NCBI GenBank assembly: GCA_022376925.1
Contig: JAIOJX010000027.1
Span: 19,361,471-19,425,470 of the forward strand
Length of the DNA stretch: 64,000 bases
DNA from: Tragulus kanchil
Taxonomy: Eukaryota; Chordata; Mammalia; Artiodactyla; Tragulidae
Direction: 5' to 3'
In this document: one piece after another, positions 33,836 to 46,485 of the stretch
Layout: each line of letters opens with the position of its first letter
Position numbering within the stretch: the first letter of the stretch is position 1
Program-made: the position numbers and the translations under genes
The notes under the pieces: model-generated
Told to the model about the DNA's origin: nothing
What the model saw: only the letters and a program-made list of their open reading frames with translations
Database searches by the model: none

Positions 33836-35979
33836 GAGAGGAGAGGCTCAGCACTTACAGGCTTGATGAAAATAATTCTTAACTCTAATCCAGCTGTCAG
33901 TGGGCAGGAATCTACTCTAAAACCATTTCTACAGCAGAAAGAAGTGATCAAACTTGGAAGGAATGTTCAAGAAAAGCAATTCCTTGTTGGTGGTCATAAA
34001 ATAGCAGTCCTGGGTCCCACCTCCTCACTCATCTTTATGGCCCAGGCCCTTGGATAGTAGGGAGCCCACACTTCATATTTTATATTACCCCTTGGTGTTG
34101 GCTTCACTGTCTACATACTATATACATATTTATAATATATTTATATTTAACATAACAAAGATAATGTATTTCAGGGTTTTGTTATATTTTTCTTATATTA
34201 AAAATTAAGTATATGTCATAGATATACACATAAACATGCATATATATATATATACACACACATATAATCCACATACATGTAACATACACACATAACACAC
34301 TCAGGTTAGAACACAGCAGTATCCCACTTGCAAAACTGAGTGATGAAAAGGAAGCTCCACTGTGCCTCCCCTGGGTAGACGTCACTGTGTTACTGAGACC
34401 TCCGGACATTCCCACTTTTCACTCTACACATGGGTTGGTTCTGCACAAGCCCTATTTCTCACAGTCTCTCTCGCCATCCTTCTATGATACCGACTGTATG
34501 TACCACCATTTACTCACTTTCTGCCTTCAATACGGGATAGAGTTCTCCACGGTGGATTTTTTTCCCACCGATTTAAAAATGTATCAAAGTGACCCAAGGG
34601 ACATATTCAAGAGAGAGGAAAGAAACGTGTCAGGAAAGCAACAGCCCTTCACACTGTGCCCTTCATAATTCAATGATAACAAATAGAAACCCAAGGTTCA
34701 GAAGGCCATGCAATTGGTAAAAGGGAACTTAGTAGGTCCCCTATCAACAGGAAGTTGGCTGCCTGATACACTGGCTATTAAAATCAGAAAGTCTCCTGTG
34801 CAGCCAGGACCTAAATCAAACATAGCTAGTTGAAACCTCCAGCAACAGGGAAGGCCAGCTCATACTGTCAGATCCACGGCCAGGTCAGGAGCCACCAGGA
34901 ATACTCAATTGAGAGGAGAGGCTCAGCACTTACAGGCTGTAATTCTTAACTCTAATCCAGCTGTCAGTGGGCAGGAATCTACTCTAAAACCATTTCTACA
35001 GCAGAAAGAAGTGATCAAACTTGGAAGGAATGTTCAAGAAAAGCAATTCCTTGTTGGTGGTCATAAAATAGCAGTCCTGGGTCCCACCTCCTCACTCATC
35101 TTTATGGCCCAGGCCCTTGGATAGTAGGGAGCCCACACTTCATATTTTATATTACCCCTTGGTGTTGGCTTCACTGTCTACATACTATATACATATTTAT
35201 AATATATTTATATTTAACATAACAAAGATAATGTATTTCAGGGTTTTGTTATATTTTTCTTATATTAAAAATTAAGTATATGTCATAGATATACACATAA
35301 ACATGCATATATATATATATACACACACATATAATCCACATACATGTAACATACACACACATAACACACTCAGGTTAGAACACAGCAGTATCCCACTTGC
35401 AAAACTGAGTGATGAAAAGGAAGCTCCACTGTGCCTCCCCTGGGTAGACGTCACTGTGTTACTGAGACCTCCGGACATTCCCACTTTTCACTCTACACAT
35501 GGGTTGGTTCTGCACAAGCCCTATTTCTCACAGTCTCTCTCGCCATCCTTCTATGATACCGACTGTATGTACCACCATTTACTCACTTTCTGCCTTCAAT
35601 ACGGGATAGAGTTCTCCACGGTGGATTTTTTTCCCACCGATTTAAAAATGTATCAAAGTGACCCAAGGGACATATTCAAGAGAGAGGAAAGAAACGTGTC
35701 AGGAAAGCAACAGCCCTTCACACTGTGCCCTTCATAATTCAATGATAACAAATAGAAACCCAAGGTTCAGAAGGCCATGCAATTGGTAAAAGGGAACTTA
35801 GTAGGTCCCCTATCAACAGGAAGTTGGCTGCCTGATACACTGGCTATTAAAATCAGAAAGTCTCCTGTGCAGCCAGGACCTAAATCAAACATAGCTAGTT
35901 GAAACCTCCAGCAACAGGGAAGGCCAGCTCATACTGTCAGATCCACGGCCAGGTCAGGAGCCACCAGGAATACTCAATT
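33836..35979 (+). repeat. Direct tandem duplication 7 (unit about 1.07 kb)
   Basis: Copy A is 33836-34910 and copy B 34911-35979, directly abutting. Period is 1075, then 1067 after an 8-base loss near the start of copy B (ggcttgatgaaaataattc becomes ggctgtaattc at 34934), then 1069 after one extra AC unit. Each copy contains a TA/CA microsatellite. Confidence 0.95.
34238..34266 (+). repeat. (TA)n(CA)n microsatellite
   Basis: gcatatatatatatatacac followed by acacatata. The duplicate is at about 35306-35334; copy B has one extra AC unit slightly downstream. Confidence 0.9.
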
Positions 35980-36246
35980 GGGGTAATTCTCAAAAAGTGG
36001 CAACATGGGGAAAGAGACAACTCAGAACAAGAGGAAGGAAGGTAGTGCTGCCCACAGACCTTCCTCACATTGGCAAGCCACCTGCCTGCTCGCCCTCAGT
36101 GTAATCTCCAAGAGCAATGGGATCTTCCAACGAGAGGGGAAAGGAGAAGATGTTCCTGTTTATTAAGCACATTGGATGTTAACGTACTGAGTGATAACTA
36201 TGAATAGATCTGTGTCGCCTGCTCTATAAACATCAGATCATTTAGC
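35980..36246. other. Unique noncoding DNA
   Basis: No repeat or gene recognised. Confidence 0.4.
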
Positions 36247-36590
36247 CTTCCTGGAGAAAACTCTTGAGAGTCCCTTGGACTGCAAGGAGATCAAACCAGT
36301 CAATCCTAAAGGAAATCAACCCTGAATATTCACTGGAAGGATTGATACTGAAGCTGAAGTTCCAATACTTTGACCACTTGATGCAAACAGCAGACTCACT
36401 GGAAAAGACCCTGATGGTGAGAAAGACGGAGGGCAGGAGGAGAAGGGGGTGGCAGAGGCTAAGGTGGCTGGATGGCATCACTGACTCAATGGACATGCAT
36501 TTGAGCAAACGCTGGGAGGCAGCGGAAGACAGAGGAGTATGCTTCAGTCCATGGGACTTCACACGACTTAGCAAGTGAACAACAAAAACC
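36247..36590 (+). mobile_element. BovB LINE 3' end (ORF2 C-terminal remnant)
   Basis: ttgagagtcccttggactgc, ttcactggaaggattgatac, ggctggatggcatcactgac and atggacatgcatttgagcaa match the BovB 3' end. An open frame of 104 codons reads through the BovB C-terminal segment (residues EGRRRRGWQRLRWLDGITDS) but is only a relic: no catalytic domain is present. Confidence 0.92.
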
Positions 36591-36629
36591 AACAACAGAT
36601 GCAATCTTCTCACCACTGATCTGAGGCAA

Positions 36630-36720
36630 GCTCCCCCTCCTCATGTAACAGGTGAAGAAACTGAGTCAGAAATGTTACAGAACAGGTCCAAGAGCCCCAA
36701 GGGAATGCTGGAACTCTGGT
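36630..36720 (+). mobile_element. MIR-like fragment
   Basis: taacaggtgaagaaactgag followed by tcagaaatgttacagaacag resembles the MIR core (acagatgaggaaactgaggc). Short and tentative. Confidence 0.4.
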
Positions 36721-36846
36721 TGGAATCTTTATTCATGAAATACATAGATGTAAAACTAATGCCCCCAAACCTCTACTAGACAAAACCATGTAAATTTGGA
36801 GAAAATGATGTGTGGGCAGCACCCTGAATTACATTGCATTCCAGCT

Positions 36847-37163
36847 CAAGGACTGGCAAATTCTCGTCTGTGGACCAAATCCAACCGACCATATGTTTTT
36901 GAATGCCACAGAACAGTGACAACAATGATGGTTAAGTGGCTGAAAGAAAAGAACAAGATAAGAATATTTCATGACATGAAAATTACACAAAATTCAAATT
37001 TTTGTATACAAAAAGTTTTACTGAAACATACTCCCATGTCGTGTCTTCAGCTGCATCTGTACTTCAGTGGAAAAGCCAAGTAGGTGCAACAGAGACCCTA
37101 CGACCTGCAAAGCCTGAAACATGGACTACTCGTTTTTTTACATTAGAAGTTCGCTGACCTCTG
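36847..37163. mobile_element. hAT-type nonautonomous DNA transposon
   Basis: Left end caaggactggcaaattctcg and right end agaagttcgctgacctctg are imperfect inverted repeats of the form caggggtcggcaaac. Interior ggaccaaatccaaccgacca, tactgaaacatactcccatg and gcaacagagaccctacgacc match a common mammalian MER element. Flanks ttccagct (36839-36846) and ttctagcc (37164-37171) agree at 6 of 8 bases, as for an old 8-base hAT target duplication. Confidence 0.8.
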
Positions 37164-37171
37164 TTCTAGCC

Positions 37172-38086
37172 AACAGACACTGTTCTAGAGAACATCTCAC
37201 ACAATGAAGTCTTAACTATTATGTTGGCCAGAGCATAATTCGGGTGCTCCTAAATTCTTCATGAGAGAGAAAACACTTAACAGATACATTTCCAATACAC
37301 AAATCTGTATCTGGTACAAAAATAAATTCAGTTTCCAAAAGGATGCACTCAGTGCTTTTCATTAGATCATGCCGGGTGGGATTAGAGTTGCCAAATTCAT
37401 TTTCATTTGCTTTTTCAGGAACATACACGACAGGTAAAATGAGGCACACCTGCTTTGCCAGACTCAATCCAATACAAATCTGTCCTGAATCCCATCCAAG
37501 GGAGGCTAATTTTCAAAGGACCAGAGGGACCTCATTATAACTCCTGCTCCTTCTGTTCCAGACACCCCGAGACACAGGCTCCCAGTTTAGGCTTTTCAGC
37601 CAGGTCCCCCGATACTCAGGCACAGGGAAGCTAGAGAACCAGGCGTAGCTTCAGCCAGCTCGCAGCCAGGAAAACCAGGCTCCAGAATATCACCGACACA
37701 GAGGATAAGTGCATGAGCTGACGTGCTTCGGTAGCTGATCACCAGCAAGAAGGTTCATTCTGAAAACTTAAAACACTCTCCAGGTTCTCTGTGACCCTCT
37801 GTCCCTGATCTTTCCCTCTTGTCTCCTTCTAAAGATTATTTTCGCTTACCTTTCCCACAAATGAAGATATATCCAGTGGTTGTGAAATGCACTTCTATTT
37901 CACCTGCCCTCCCATCTCAGGGAACACTTTAGGGTAACACTGGTGCAGCATGTGAAGGAAAGGAGACTGGCAGAGCTGCTAGTGGCCCCAGGGTGTGGGT
38001 GCTGGGGCTCTGCTGGCCCGAGCCCTGCTCTGGCTTCAGGACACTCAGCAGCAGCCTCGGGACTGAAGGAATCGAAGGGTCTGTAC
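37172..38086. other. Unique noncoding DNA
   Basis: No repeat or gene recognised. Confidence 0.4.
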
Positions 38087-38365
38087 GCCTGTCACCATCC
38101 ACAGCCCCGAGGACACGGCAGCACAGCAGCTGGGAAGCTCTGCTCTTCTGCTTCTAGACGTCTCTAGCTGATTCTATCGACTCATGCTTTTAATCAGCAC
38201 CTACAGATGATAACTTCTGTATCTACGTCTCTTCTCCAGGTACCCACCCGCTTCTTAGTCCCCGAACTCAGGGTGATATGGACCACCACAGACTGAACAG
38301 ACTCTCAGGAGTTCCATGTCTGAATATGTCCTCTAATGATGTGCCTCACACCAGATTTCAATCTT

Positions 38366-38786
38366 GTGGTGGCTGTTCAATCGCCAAGCCATGTCGGACT
38401 CTTTGTGACCTCGTGGACTGCAGCATACCAGGCCTCCCTGTCCCTCACTCTATCCCAGTGCCCACATTCATGTCCACTGACTCAGGGATGCCATCCAACT
38501 ATCTCATCCTCTGTCTCCCTCTTCTCCTTTTGTCTTCAGTCTTTCCCAGCACCAGGGTCTTTTTCAATGAGTTGGCTCTACACATCAGGTGATCAGCATC
38601 AATCCTTCCAATGAGTATTTGGGGTTGATTTCCTTTAGGATGGACTGGTTTGATTTCCTTGCAGCCCCAGGGACTCTCAAGAGTCTCCCCCAGCACCACA
38701 ATTCAAAAGCATCAATTCCTCGGTGCTCAGCCTTCTTTACGGTCCAACCCTCACATCCTCACATCCGTATGTGACTGCTAGAATGA
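38366..38786 (-). mobile_element. BovB LINE fragment
   Basis: Inverse BovB 3' region: gtggctgttcaatcgccaag is the inverted end, then tgagttggctctacacatca, tttcctttaggatggactgg and accctcacatcctcacatcc. Carries relics of the ORF2 C-terminus on the minus strand, not functional. Confidence 0.9.
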
Positions 38787-39429
38787 TTTTGCTCCCCTGG
38801 GTGGCACTAAAGCCTGGGGTACAATCGAAAAACACCAGAGCCATCTTTCCTTGTTCCTCACACACCCTCCACATCTACACAATCCTGGAGGCTAGCCAAG
38901 CCATGCTCTCTCCTCTCCATCAACTGCTGCTCCATTAGTTCGAGTCATGTTATTGTTGCCTGAACTACGTAAGCGTCCTCATAGGGCTCAGTTCCTCCAG
39001 TCTATCCCCTCCAAATCAGCGGTGGGCTGGGGCCGGTCATACGGACTCCTGAGAGCCAACCGTGCACCCCCACGCCTGGTTCAGTGGCTTCAAGAGGGTA
39101 GCTTGAAATCTGCCATGGGGAGTATCTACACCATGGAAATGCTGCGTCAAGCCTGTCACCATCCACAGCCCCGAGGACACGGCAGCACAGCAGCTGGGAA
39201 GCTCTGCTCTTCTGCTTCTAGACGTCTCTAGCTGATTCTATCGACTCATGCTTTTAATCAGCACCTACAGATGATAACTTCTGTATCTACGTCTCTTCTC
39301 CAGGTACCCACCCGCTTCTTAGTCCCCGAACTCAGGGTGATATGGACCACCACAGACTGAACAGACTCTCAGGAGTTCCATGTCTGAATATGTCCTCTAA
39401 TGATGTGCCTCACACCAGATTTCAATCTT

Positions 39430-39850
39430 GTGGTGGCTGTTCAATCGCCAAGCCATGTCGGACTCTTTGTGACCTCGTGGACTGCAGCATACCAGGCCTC
39501 CCTGTCCCTCACTCTATCCCAGTGCCCACATTCATGTCCACTGACTCAGGGATGCCATCCAACTATCTCATCCTCTGTCTCCCTCTTCTCCTTTTGTCTT
39601 CAGTCTTTCCCAGCACCAGGGTCTTTTTCAATGAGTTGGCTCTACACATCAGGTGATCAGCATCAATCCTTCCAATGAGTATTTGGGGTTGATTTCCTTT
39701 AGGATGGACTGGTTTGATTTCCTTGCAGCCCCAGGGACTCTCAAGAGTCTCCCCCAGCACCACAATTCAAAAGCATCAATTCCTCGGTGCTCAGCCTTCT
39801 TTACGGTCCAACCCTCACATCCTCACATCCGTATGTGACTGCTAGAATGA
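39430..39850 (-). mobile_element. BovB LINE fragment, duplicate copy
   Basis: Same bases as 38366-38786 through duplication 8. Not a separate insertion. Confidence 0.9.
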
Positions 39851-40105
39851 TTTTGCTCCCCTGGGTGGCACTAAAGCCTGGGGTACAATCGAAAAACACC
39901 AGAGCCATCTTTCCTTGTTCCTCACACACCCTCCACATCTACACAATCCTGGAGGCTAGCCAAGCCATGCTCTCTCCTCTCCATCAACTGCTGCTCCATT
40001 AGTTCGAGTCATGTTATTGTTGCCTGAACTACGTAAGCGTCCTCATAGGGCTCAGTTCCTCCAGTCTATCCCCTCCAAATCAGCGGTGGGCTGGGGCCGG
40101 TCATA

Positions 40106-42273
40106 CGGACTCCTGAGAGCCAACCGTGCACATGTCTTCCCAACGCCTGGTTCAGTGGCTTCAAGAGGGTAGCTTGAAATCTGCCATGGGGGAGTATCTA
40201 CACCATGGAAATCAGCAAATGCTATAGTCAAGACTTTCTGCCTTCAGACAGGCAGTTATTAAACTTTTACTAGCCTATCGCTGCTGGAATCTATCTTCTA
40301 CAGAGAATAATGTATTTAAAAACAAACATTTAGTCATGTCGTGATTTAAGCCATTCTGCTCCTAATTTCCCATAAGATTAACCTGAGCCTCTTAAATGTC
40401 ACAGGAAAGGCCCCTTGAGATCTACTCCCAGTTCCTCCTAAAACCTTATCTGCTAACATTTCCCCTCCCTGATGGATGCTTTTTGGCAGTGCTGAATTAC
40501 TCGTAATCGCCCATATTTCAGGCTATGCTTGACTCAATGATTTTGCATAAACTATTCCAGAAGACTGGAGTCCCTTACCTTAGATCATTCTTTTGTATAA
40601 CTCTCTCTTTTCCCGTGGTTTAATGTGTAGTGGAGACAGCATGTTCTGCAGAAATTCTTTTCTGATCACCCCTAAGCTATGACGACCACTCCCCCTCGCC
40701 TAGACACTGAGAGCTCCCTCTTCATGCTTCTATCACTGAATTTATTATTTTCTATTCCGTGAGTCTCTGTCTCCCCTTCTCTGTCCCCTGGAAAGAGGCT
40801 GGGAGCTTCTTGAGAGCAGAGTGTATGTACATGCCTCTTTGCATCCCCAGTTCTTGAACAGTAACTTGGAGACATTGCAAATTCAAGCCATACCTGAAAG
40901 CTCATTTTCTGCATATATACGTAATTACTGCATATATAAGTAATTACTATATATATATGTAAATGAATAAATAGGAGAATGAATAAATATTGGCAGGGAC
41001 TACAGTAATTGATAACATTTGAAAGACTACTGAAATTGCAACTCATACTTCCTAATTGACAAACTAGGATTCCTTCCTTCTGGGGGATGGAGGGCAGGCT
41101 GGGTGTGGCCACTCTCACCTGAGGGTCCTTGCTGGAGGCTATTTTACATACAACTCCTGCAAAGGTCGCTCTTCTCAGCAAAGTTCCTCCAGTAACGGAC
41201 TCCTGAGAGCCAACCGTGCACATGTCTTCCCAACGCCTGGTTCAGTGGCTTCAAGAGGGTAGCTTGAAATCTGCCATGGGGGAGTATCTACACCATGGAA
41301 ATCAGCAAATGCTATAGTCAAGACTTTCTGCCTTCAGACAGGCAGTTATTAAACTTTTACTAGCCTATCGCTGCTGGAATCTATCTTCTACAGAGAATAA
41401 TGTATTTAAAAACAAACATTTAGTCATGTCGTGATTTAAGCCATTCTGCTCCTAATTTCCCATAAGATTAACCTGAGCCTCTTAAATGTCACAGGAAAGG
41501 CCCCTTGAGATCTACTCCCAGTTCCTCCTAAAACCTTATCTGCTAACATTTCCCCTCCCTGATGGATGCTTTTTGGCAGTGCTGAATTACTCGTAATCGC
41601 CCATATTTCAGGCTATGCTTGACTCAATGATTTTGCATAAACTATTCCAGAAGACTGGAGTCCCTTACCTTAGATCATTCTTTTGTATAACTCTCTCTTT
41701 TCCCGTGGTTTAATGTGTAGTGGAGACAGCATGTTCTGCAGAAATTCTTTTCTGATCACCCCTAAGCTATGACGCCACTCCCCTCGCCTAGACACTGAGA
41801 GCTCCCTCTTCATGCTTCTATCACTGAATTTATTATTTTCTATTCCGTGAGTCTCTGTCTCCCCTTCTCTGTCCCCTGGAAAGAGGCTGGGAGCTTCTTG
41901 AGAGCAGAGTGTATGTACATGCCTCTTTGCATCCCCAGTTCTTGAACAGTAACTTGGAGACATTGCAAATTCAAGCCATACCTGAAAGCTCATTTTCTGC
42001 ATATATACGTAATTACTGCATATATAAGTAATTACTATATATATATGTAAATGAATAAATAGGAGAATGAATAAATATTGGCAGGGACTACAGTAATTGA
42101 TAACATTTGAAAGACTACTGAAATTGCAACTCATACTTCCTAATTGACAAACTAGGATTCCTTCCTTCTGGGGGATGGAGGGCAGGCTGGGTGTGGCCAC
42201 TCTCACCTGAGGGTCCTTGCTGGAGGCTATTTTACATACACTCCTGCAAAGGTCGCTCTTCTCAGCAAAGTTC
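40106..42273 (+). repeat. Direct tandem duplication 9 (unit about 1.08 kb)
   Basis: Copy A is 40106-41186, copy B 41196-42273, period 1090 falling to 1087. Indels seen: atgacgaccactccccctcg at 40679 against atgacgccactcccctcg at 41769, and acaactcctgc against acactcctgc near the end. Chained to duplication 8: about 100 bases (from 39042, 40106 and 41196) occur three times. Both copies have a TA-rich tract. Confidence 0.95.
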
Positions 42274-44154
42274 TGTTTTCTGTGTATCTGACTGATCCTG
42301 GCAGATCTCCAGATAAACTGGCCATTCATTTACAATTAGAAAGCTTGTGTGAGAGCAAGTGTGCCTGAGGGGGTGGCAGGAGGCTTTGCAACAGACAGAA
42401 GGATGCTGTCTTGACCAGAGCACCCTAAAACATACAGAACTGGCTCACCAGTTCTTATGACTAAGTCCACATGCACACATATACAATATTGTCTTTGAAG
42501 AGATTTTTAGGATAATTTTTCTTGTTTTATTTTTTACGCTGAGAAACAATGAGGCACCTATATATCAAGCACTCCTGTGGGTTCTGAAGGGCCGCACTCC
42601 AGTTAAGAAAGGAGGCAGCATGTTCCTTTCTAGAAGACAATGTTTCCTGAACAACCTCGTGAAAAAGGAGGGATCAGTCCTTTCCAAGCCATAGCTCAGC
42701 CAGAGGCAGCTGAGACTGTTAAGGATATTCCTTTCCTCTCTTAACAACAACAACTAACACTTTTTTAAAGAGACACTGTGATTTAAAAAACAGAGCTTCC
42801 TGTGTCTCTATTTTTTCTTTTTAAGGTCCCAAAGAAAGCCCTGAGAGCAGTAATTCTATGAGTATGTATTAGATATATTTGTTTTGTTAATATGGTGTTT
42901 AAATATTAGAAAAGAGAAGTGATACATGATTCTGAAGCCACCAGTTGGGAGTTAGAATCGATAGGCGCTTGCTGATGTCAAGCAACAGTTATTGAAAGTA
43001 TTCTGAAAACGTCTGACAAAGGATTTTCGCCATCCCGCCCCCACACCACCACCACCAGCAGCCCCCTGACCATCTGTCTTCCCACAGCACGACCAAAAAG
43101 GTGACATTTATTGCAAGCTTGGCATTTTCTGAATCTGTCCTGAGCCACAAAAATTATGCTGAACTCCCATGAAGCGGTTTTTACTTTTTCCTCACCTCTT
43201 CTTGCCTAGCGAGTAACAGGAAGCTCTTGGAAATATTCCAGAGTGGCCGGTCCTATAAGACTCCTAAACCAACCCTGTAGGCGCCAGAGACTCGGCACAT
43301 CTGAGGTAAGGATTTTAGAAGCACCTGCACAGCCCCTTTCAACCAATCTTCCCATCCCTGAGCCCAAGAAACCCAGTCCCCCTGTTATTTATTAACCATG
43401 ATCTAGAGTAGAGGCAGGTCACGCAAAGAGCCACAAGGCCGGCCCCAACCAACCTCGCACACTGATTGTAAGGAAAATGTAGAAAATGCCTATGAAGTAT
43501 CTTAAGGTCTGCAGCCAAACTGGGACCTCTGGTTAGGCCCTGAGGTCAAGCTATAAGCTGCTCCCCACTCAGAACGTATCCTCTTAACAAATAAAACATA
43601 GGTTAGGACAGAAAACTCATGACACCTCATTAGTCTAATGGACAGATCCTTTTTATCACCTCGGAGCTTTGGGAGGAATGGCTGGTGAGGGAGCTCACGG
43701 ACATTCCTGCGTCGGTCCACCCAGGGCGATCTTAAACCCCCAGTCCCGTGCCTCCTCTTCCTCCCGCCTGTGGCTAGGATCCTGCTGCAGCTGGAGACAA
43801 GCAAGATGAACAGTGATTCTCCGAGGGGACACCTCCCGCTCCCGCACCTCACTGGCTGCCGTCAGATGTCGTTCTGAAGCTGGGAGTTACTCCCAGATGA
43901 TCAAGGGCAGCGGGAAGTGGGATGGTGGCCAGGAGGAAGGAGTGTCCCTGCGGTCCTTGGTGGGCGCTGAAAGCACCATAAAGGTCAGGGACTTCACTGT
44001 GCTGAGAAGAAAGGAGGGGCTAGGGGCGAGCTGGAGAAACTGTTCTGTTCTTATGAATATTTTTCTTCCTGCTGGGCATGTCAATAACTTTCCAGTCCCA
44101 ACAGGAGATGTACCTCTAAGGACATAACTCCTCTAAGGTACACGAATACATGCG
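42274..44154. other. Unique noncoding DNA
   Basis: No repeat recognised with confidence. 42740-43010 is AT-rich and has no repeat look. 43500-44100 is more GC-rich, with frames up to 116 codons on both strands and no known domain. Confidence 0.4.
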
Positions 44155-44348
44155 TGTGTGCTCAGTCATGGAGCTGTGCCCTACTTTTTGCAAAACCACG
44201 GACTGTAGTCTCCCAAGCTCCCCCGTCCATGCGATTCTCCAGGCAAGAATGCTGGAGTGGGTTGCCATTTCCTTCCTGACCCAGGGATGGAACTGACATC
44301 GCCTGTCTTCTGCACTGAAGACAGAATCCTTTCCCACTGGGGAAGCCC
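44155..44348 (-). mobile_element. Bov-tA SINE
   Basis: Inverse tail (gtgctcagtcatggagctgt), body aggcaagaatgctggagtgg, inverse B box gacccagggatggaactgac and inverse head ctttcccactggggaagccc. A few small deletions. Confidence 0.9.
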
Positions 44349-45124
44349 ACACAAATGCGTGGATTTCTATGAAAGTACCCAAACCCACAAAACCGATTCT
44401 GAAGTCAGCCTCTTGATTTTGACAGATCTACTATTAAATATTTATTATTCTCATTTAAAGTTTCATGGCTCATGAAACCTATTCCTAGAGAAACATACCG
44501 GGTAGTACCTGTACTTCCGCATTAGTGTAGATTAGTAAACTGACTACTAGCTAATAATAGACAGCAGTTCACTGAGAGGTTATTTTTGGCGGGGTGGAGG
44601 AGGTGCCTGCTATTCTTCCCAGTGTTTTCTGTGCAGTATCGCAATGAATAATTAACACAACACTTGTGAGGCTATCATGGTGGCGGCCTGCTGACATCTC
44701 CTACGAAGGATGATCTAAAGGTTACCACTATACCCTCGTTCTTCTCAGTGCTGATCTGGGGGTGGGCCCGTGACCAAATCCAAGCCAATAAGTTCCGGTG
44801 AGGGGCTTTTAGGCACAATTTTCTTACTCCTAAAAAGGATATCTAAGACGAGACCACCTCTCTTTTCTCATGACATCAGGGTTCCTTGGTGCAATACCTG
44901 CGGCCAGGGCCACCACCCCACCAGCATTAAATGGCGGAGGGAGACACAGAAAACCTTTGAGCCCAAGTGGGCTGTGCGCCAATGAGGCCACCTCACTCTG
45001 ACTTCCACTTGGGGAACATCATAAGCTTTGTTACCGGGCAGGCCAGTGTACTCAGGGCTTCCTATTCCTTTCAGTAGAGGTCATCCCACAACGTGCTTAA
45101 TGAAGAACACTGCTCTTCCCGTCC
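44349..45124. other. Unique noncoding DNA
   Basis: No repeat or gene recognised. Confidence 0.4.
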
Positions 45125-45245
45125 TGCAGGAAAAGAAATTGAGTCTCGTAAAAGTAAGCTACGTTTCTGTTTCCCAAGGTTACGAAGCCACGACCTGAAC
45201 TAAGTAGTCAGACCGCCAAACTCACACTCCAAACCACCACGCCAC
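45125..45245 (+). mobile_element. MIR fragment
   Basis: caggaaaagaaattgagtct, cccaaggttacgaagccacg and ctgaactaagtagtcagacc follow MIR (gaggaaactgaggct, caaggtcacacagctagta, aacccaggcagtctgactcc), ending in ccaccacgccacg. Confidence 0.65.
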
Positions 45246-46372
45246 GTTTTACTCATGTTAACGCCAACAGCCGGAGACTGGTGCCACGGGTAAACAGAGG
45301 GGCTCCAGGGGTCAAGTCGAGCAGGATCAGGAGACGACGGGCCACTGCAGGCCACTGAGGCTCTCGAGGGATTAAAATCCCGGAGCTCTCCGGAAGCCCA
45401 ACGCAATTGTTCCCATAATTCAACTCGGTAGTCAGTCCCTGAACACACGGGCACTGGTTCCCAAGGCTGCTGAGCACCCCTGCTTCAGTGTAAAGCAGAG
45501 AGACGTTGAAGAATCGACTATTAAACAGGCATTTTATCAACTCTTAAAGAGCCTTTTATCATAATGGCTGTAAAACTGCTTTCCTTTAAGGGCACAGCCA
45601 AGAGCAATTAATTCCAACGGAGGATGAATCTCTATCTACTTTCCGTTTTCACACCAGGCCGATCAAGGACCTCTCTGGCTGCCCTTTTCTGCATGCCTTA
45701 ACTGCCAGTGCAGCCACGCCTCCTGACCTGTCATTTCTTCCCCACACTCCTGACTCAGGCCAGTCACCTCCGAGCAGGAGGGATCACGGCGTCCTACCAG
45801 GGCTCTGGACAGGGATGGGGGTCCTCCCCTTCAGTCGGCCGATGAGCCTGTCTAGTGTCTTCGGCTGTGAAACTATAAGCAGATGGGGCTGTACGCAGTA
45901 CTTAACCTCCTTCCCTCTTAATCCTGGCATTCAAAGTCTTCTATACACATGCAAACATCTTTCAAAGTCATGAACTTGATACTGAATTTTTATCCAAAAA
46001 AGTGGCAGATCTGTCATGAAGGGTTTACTCAACAATGCAGAGGAGCCGAGCTGCTCACAGCTACCAGAGACCTGGGGACCCTGTTAGCAGCATCACCATG
46101 ACCTCTGAAGTAAGGTAAGAACGACCCCAAGCCAAACATCATCCCTGAATGCAACAGGGGATCATCTTATTCTTGTGGAGCAATGTGTGACAGGGTCTAA
46201 CTGATAAACTCTCCCCCACCCCATTTATGATTATTCTCGTTAATTCTCAGTATGCTAGAGATATCCATTTCCAAAAATACCCAGCTGGACACAGAAGGGA
46301 AATATAGAGTTATTGAGATGTTTGCTCCAAAGCAATGTTTAAATAAAAAAGCTATTAAAAATGAATTCAATA
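45246..46372. other. Unique noncoding DNA
   Basis: 45530-45660 is AT-rich with agcaattaattccaacggag and shows no repeat identity. No gene seen. Confidence 0.4.
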
Positions 46373-46485
46373 CTAGAGTGGGTAGCCATTTCCTTCTCCA
46401 GGGAATCTTCCTGACCCAGGGAACGAACCTGTGTCTCCTGCATTGGCAGGTGGTTTCCATACCATCTGAGCCATTAGGGAGGCCC
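46373..46485 (-). mobile_element. Bov-tA SINE, 3'-truncated
   Basis: Inverse body ctagagtgggtagccatttc, B box gacccagggaacgaacctgt and inverse head accatctgagccattaggga. Its left part is missing. Confidence 0.88.

Larger units (their letters stand above)
38087..40212 (+). repeat. Direct tandem duplication 8 (unit about 1.06 kb)
   Basis: Copy A is 38087-39140, copy B 39151-40212, period 1064, with 10 bases of filler. The tail of copy A is degraded: gtgcacccccacgcctgg at 39062 against gtgcacatgtcttcccaacg at 40126, and one G fewer in ccatggggag. Each copy carries a BovB fragment. Confidence 0.95.

Noticed and set aside
36264..36578. 104-codon frame with recognisable protein sequence
   Set aside because: It is the end of BovB ORF2 in a 5'-truncated relic, not a host gene.
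41670..42329. 219-codon minus-strand open frame, the longest in the window
   Set aside because: Runs through duplicated noncoding DNA and a TA-rich tract. The other copy (40672-41223) reads into different ends. No domain, no splice context.
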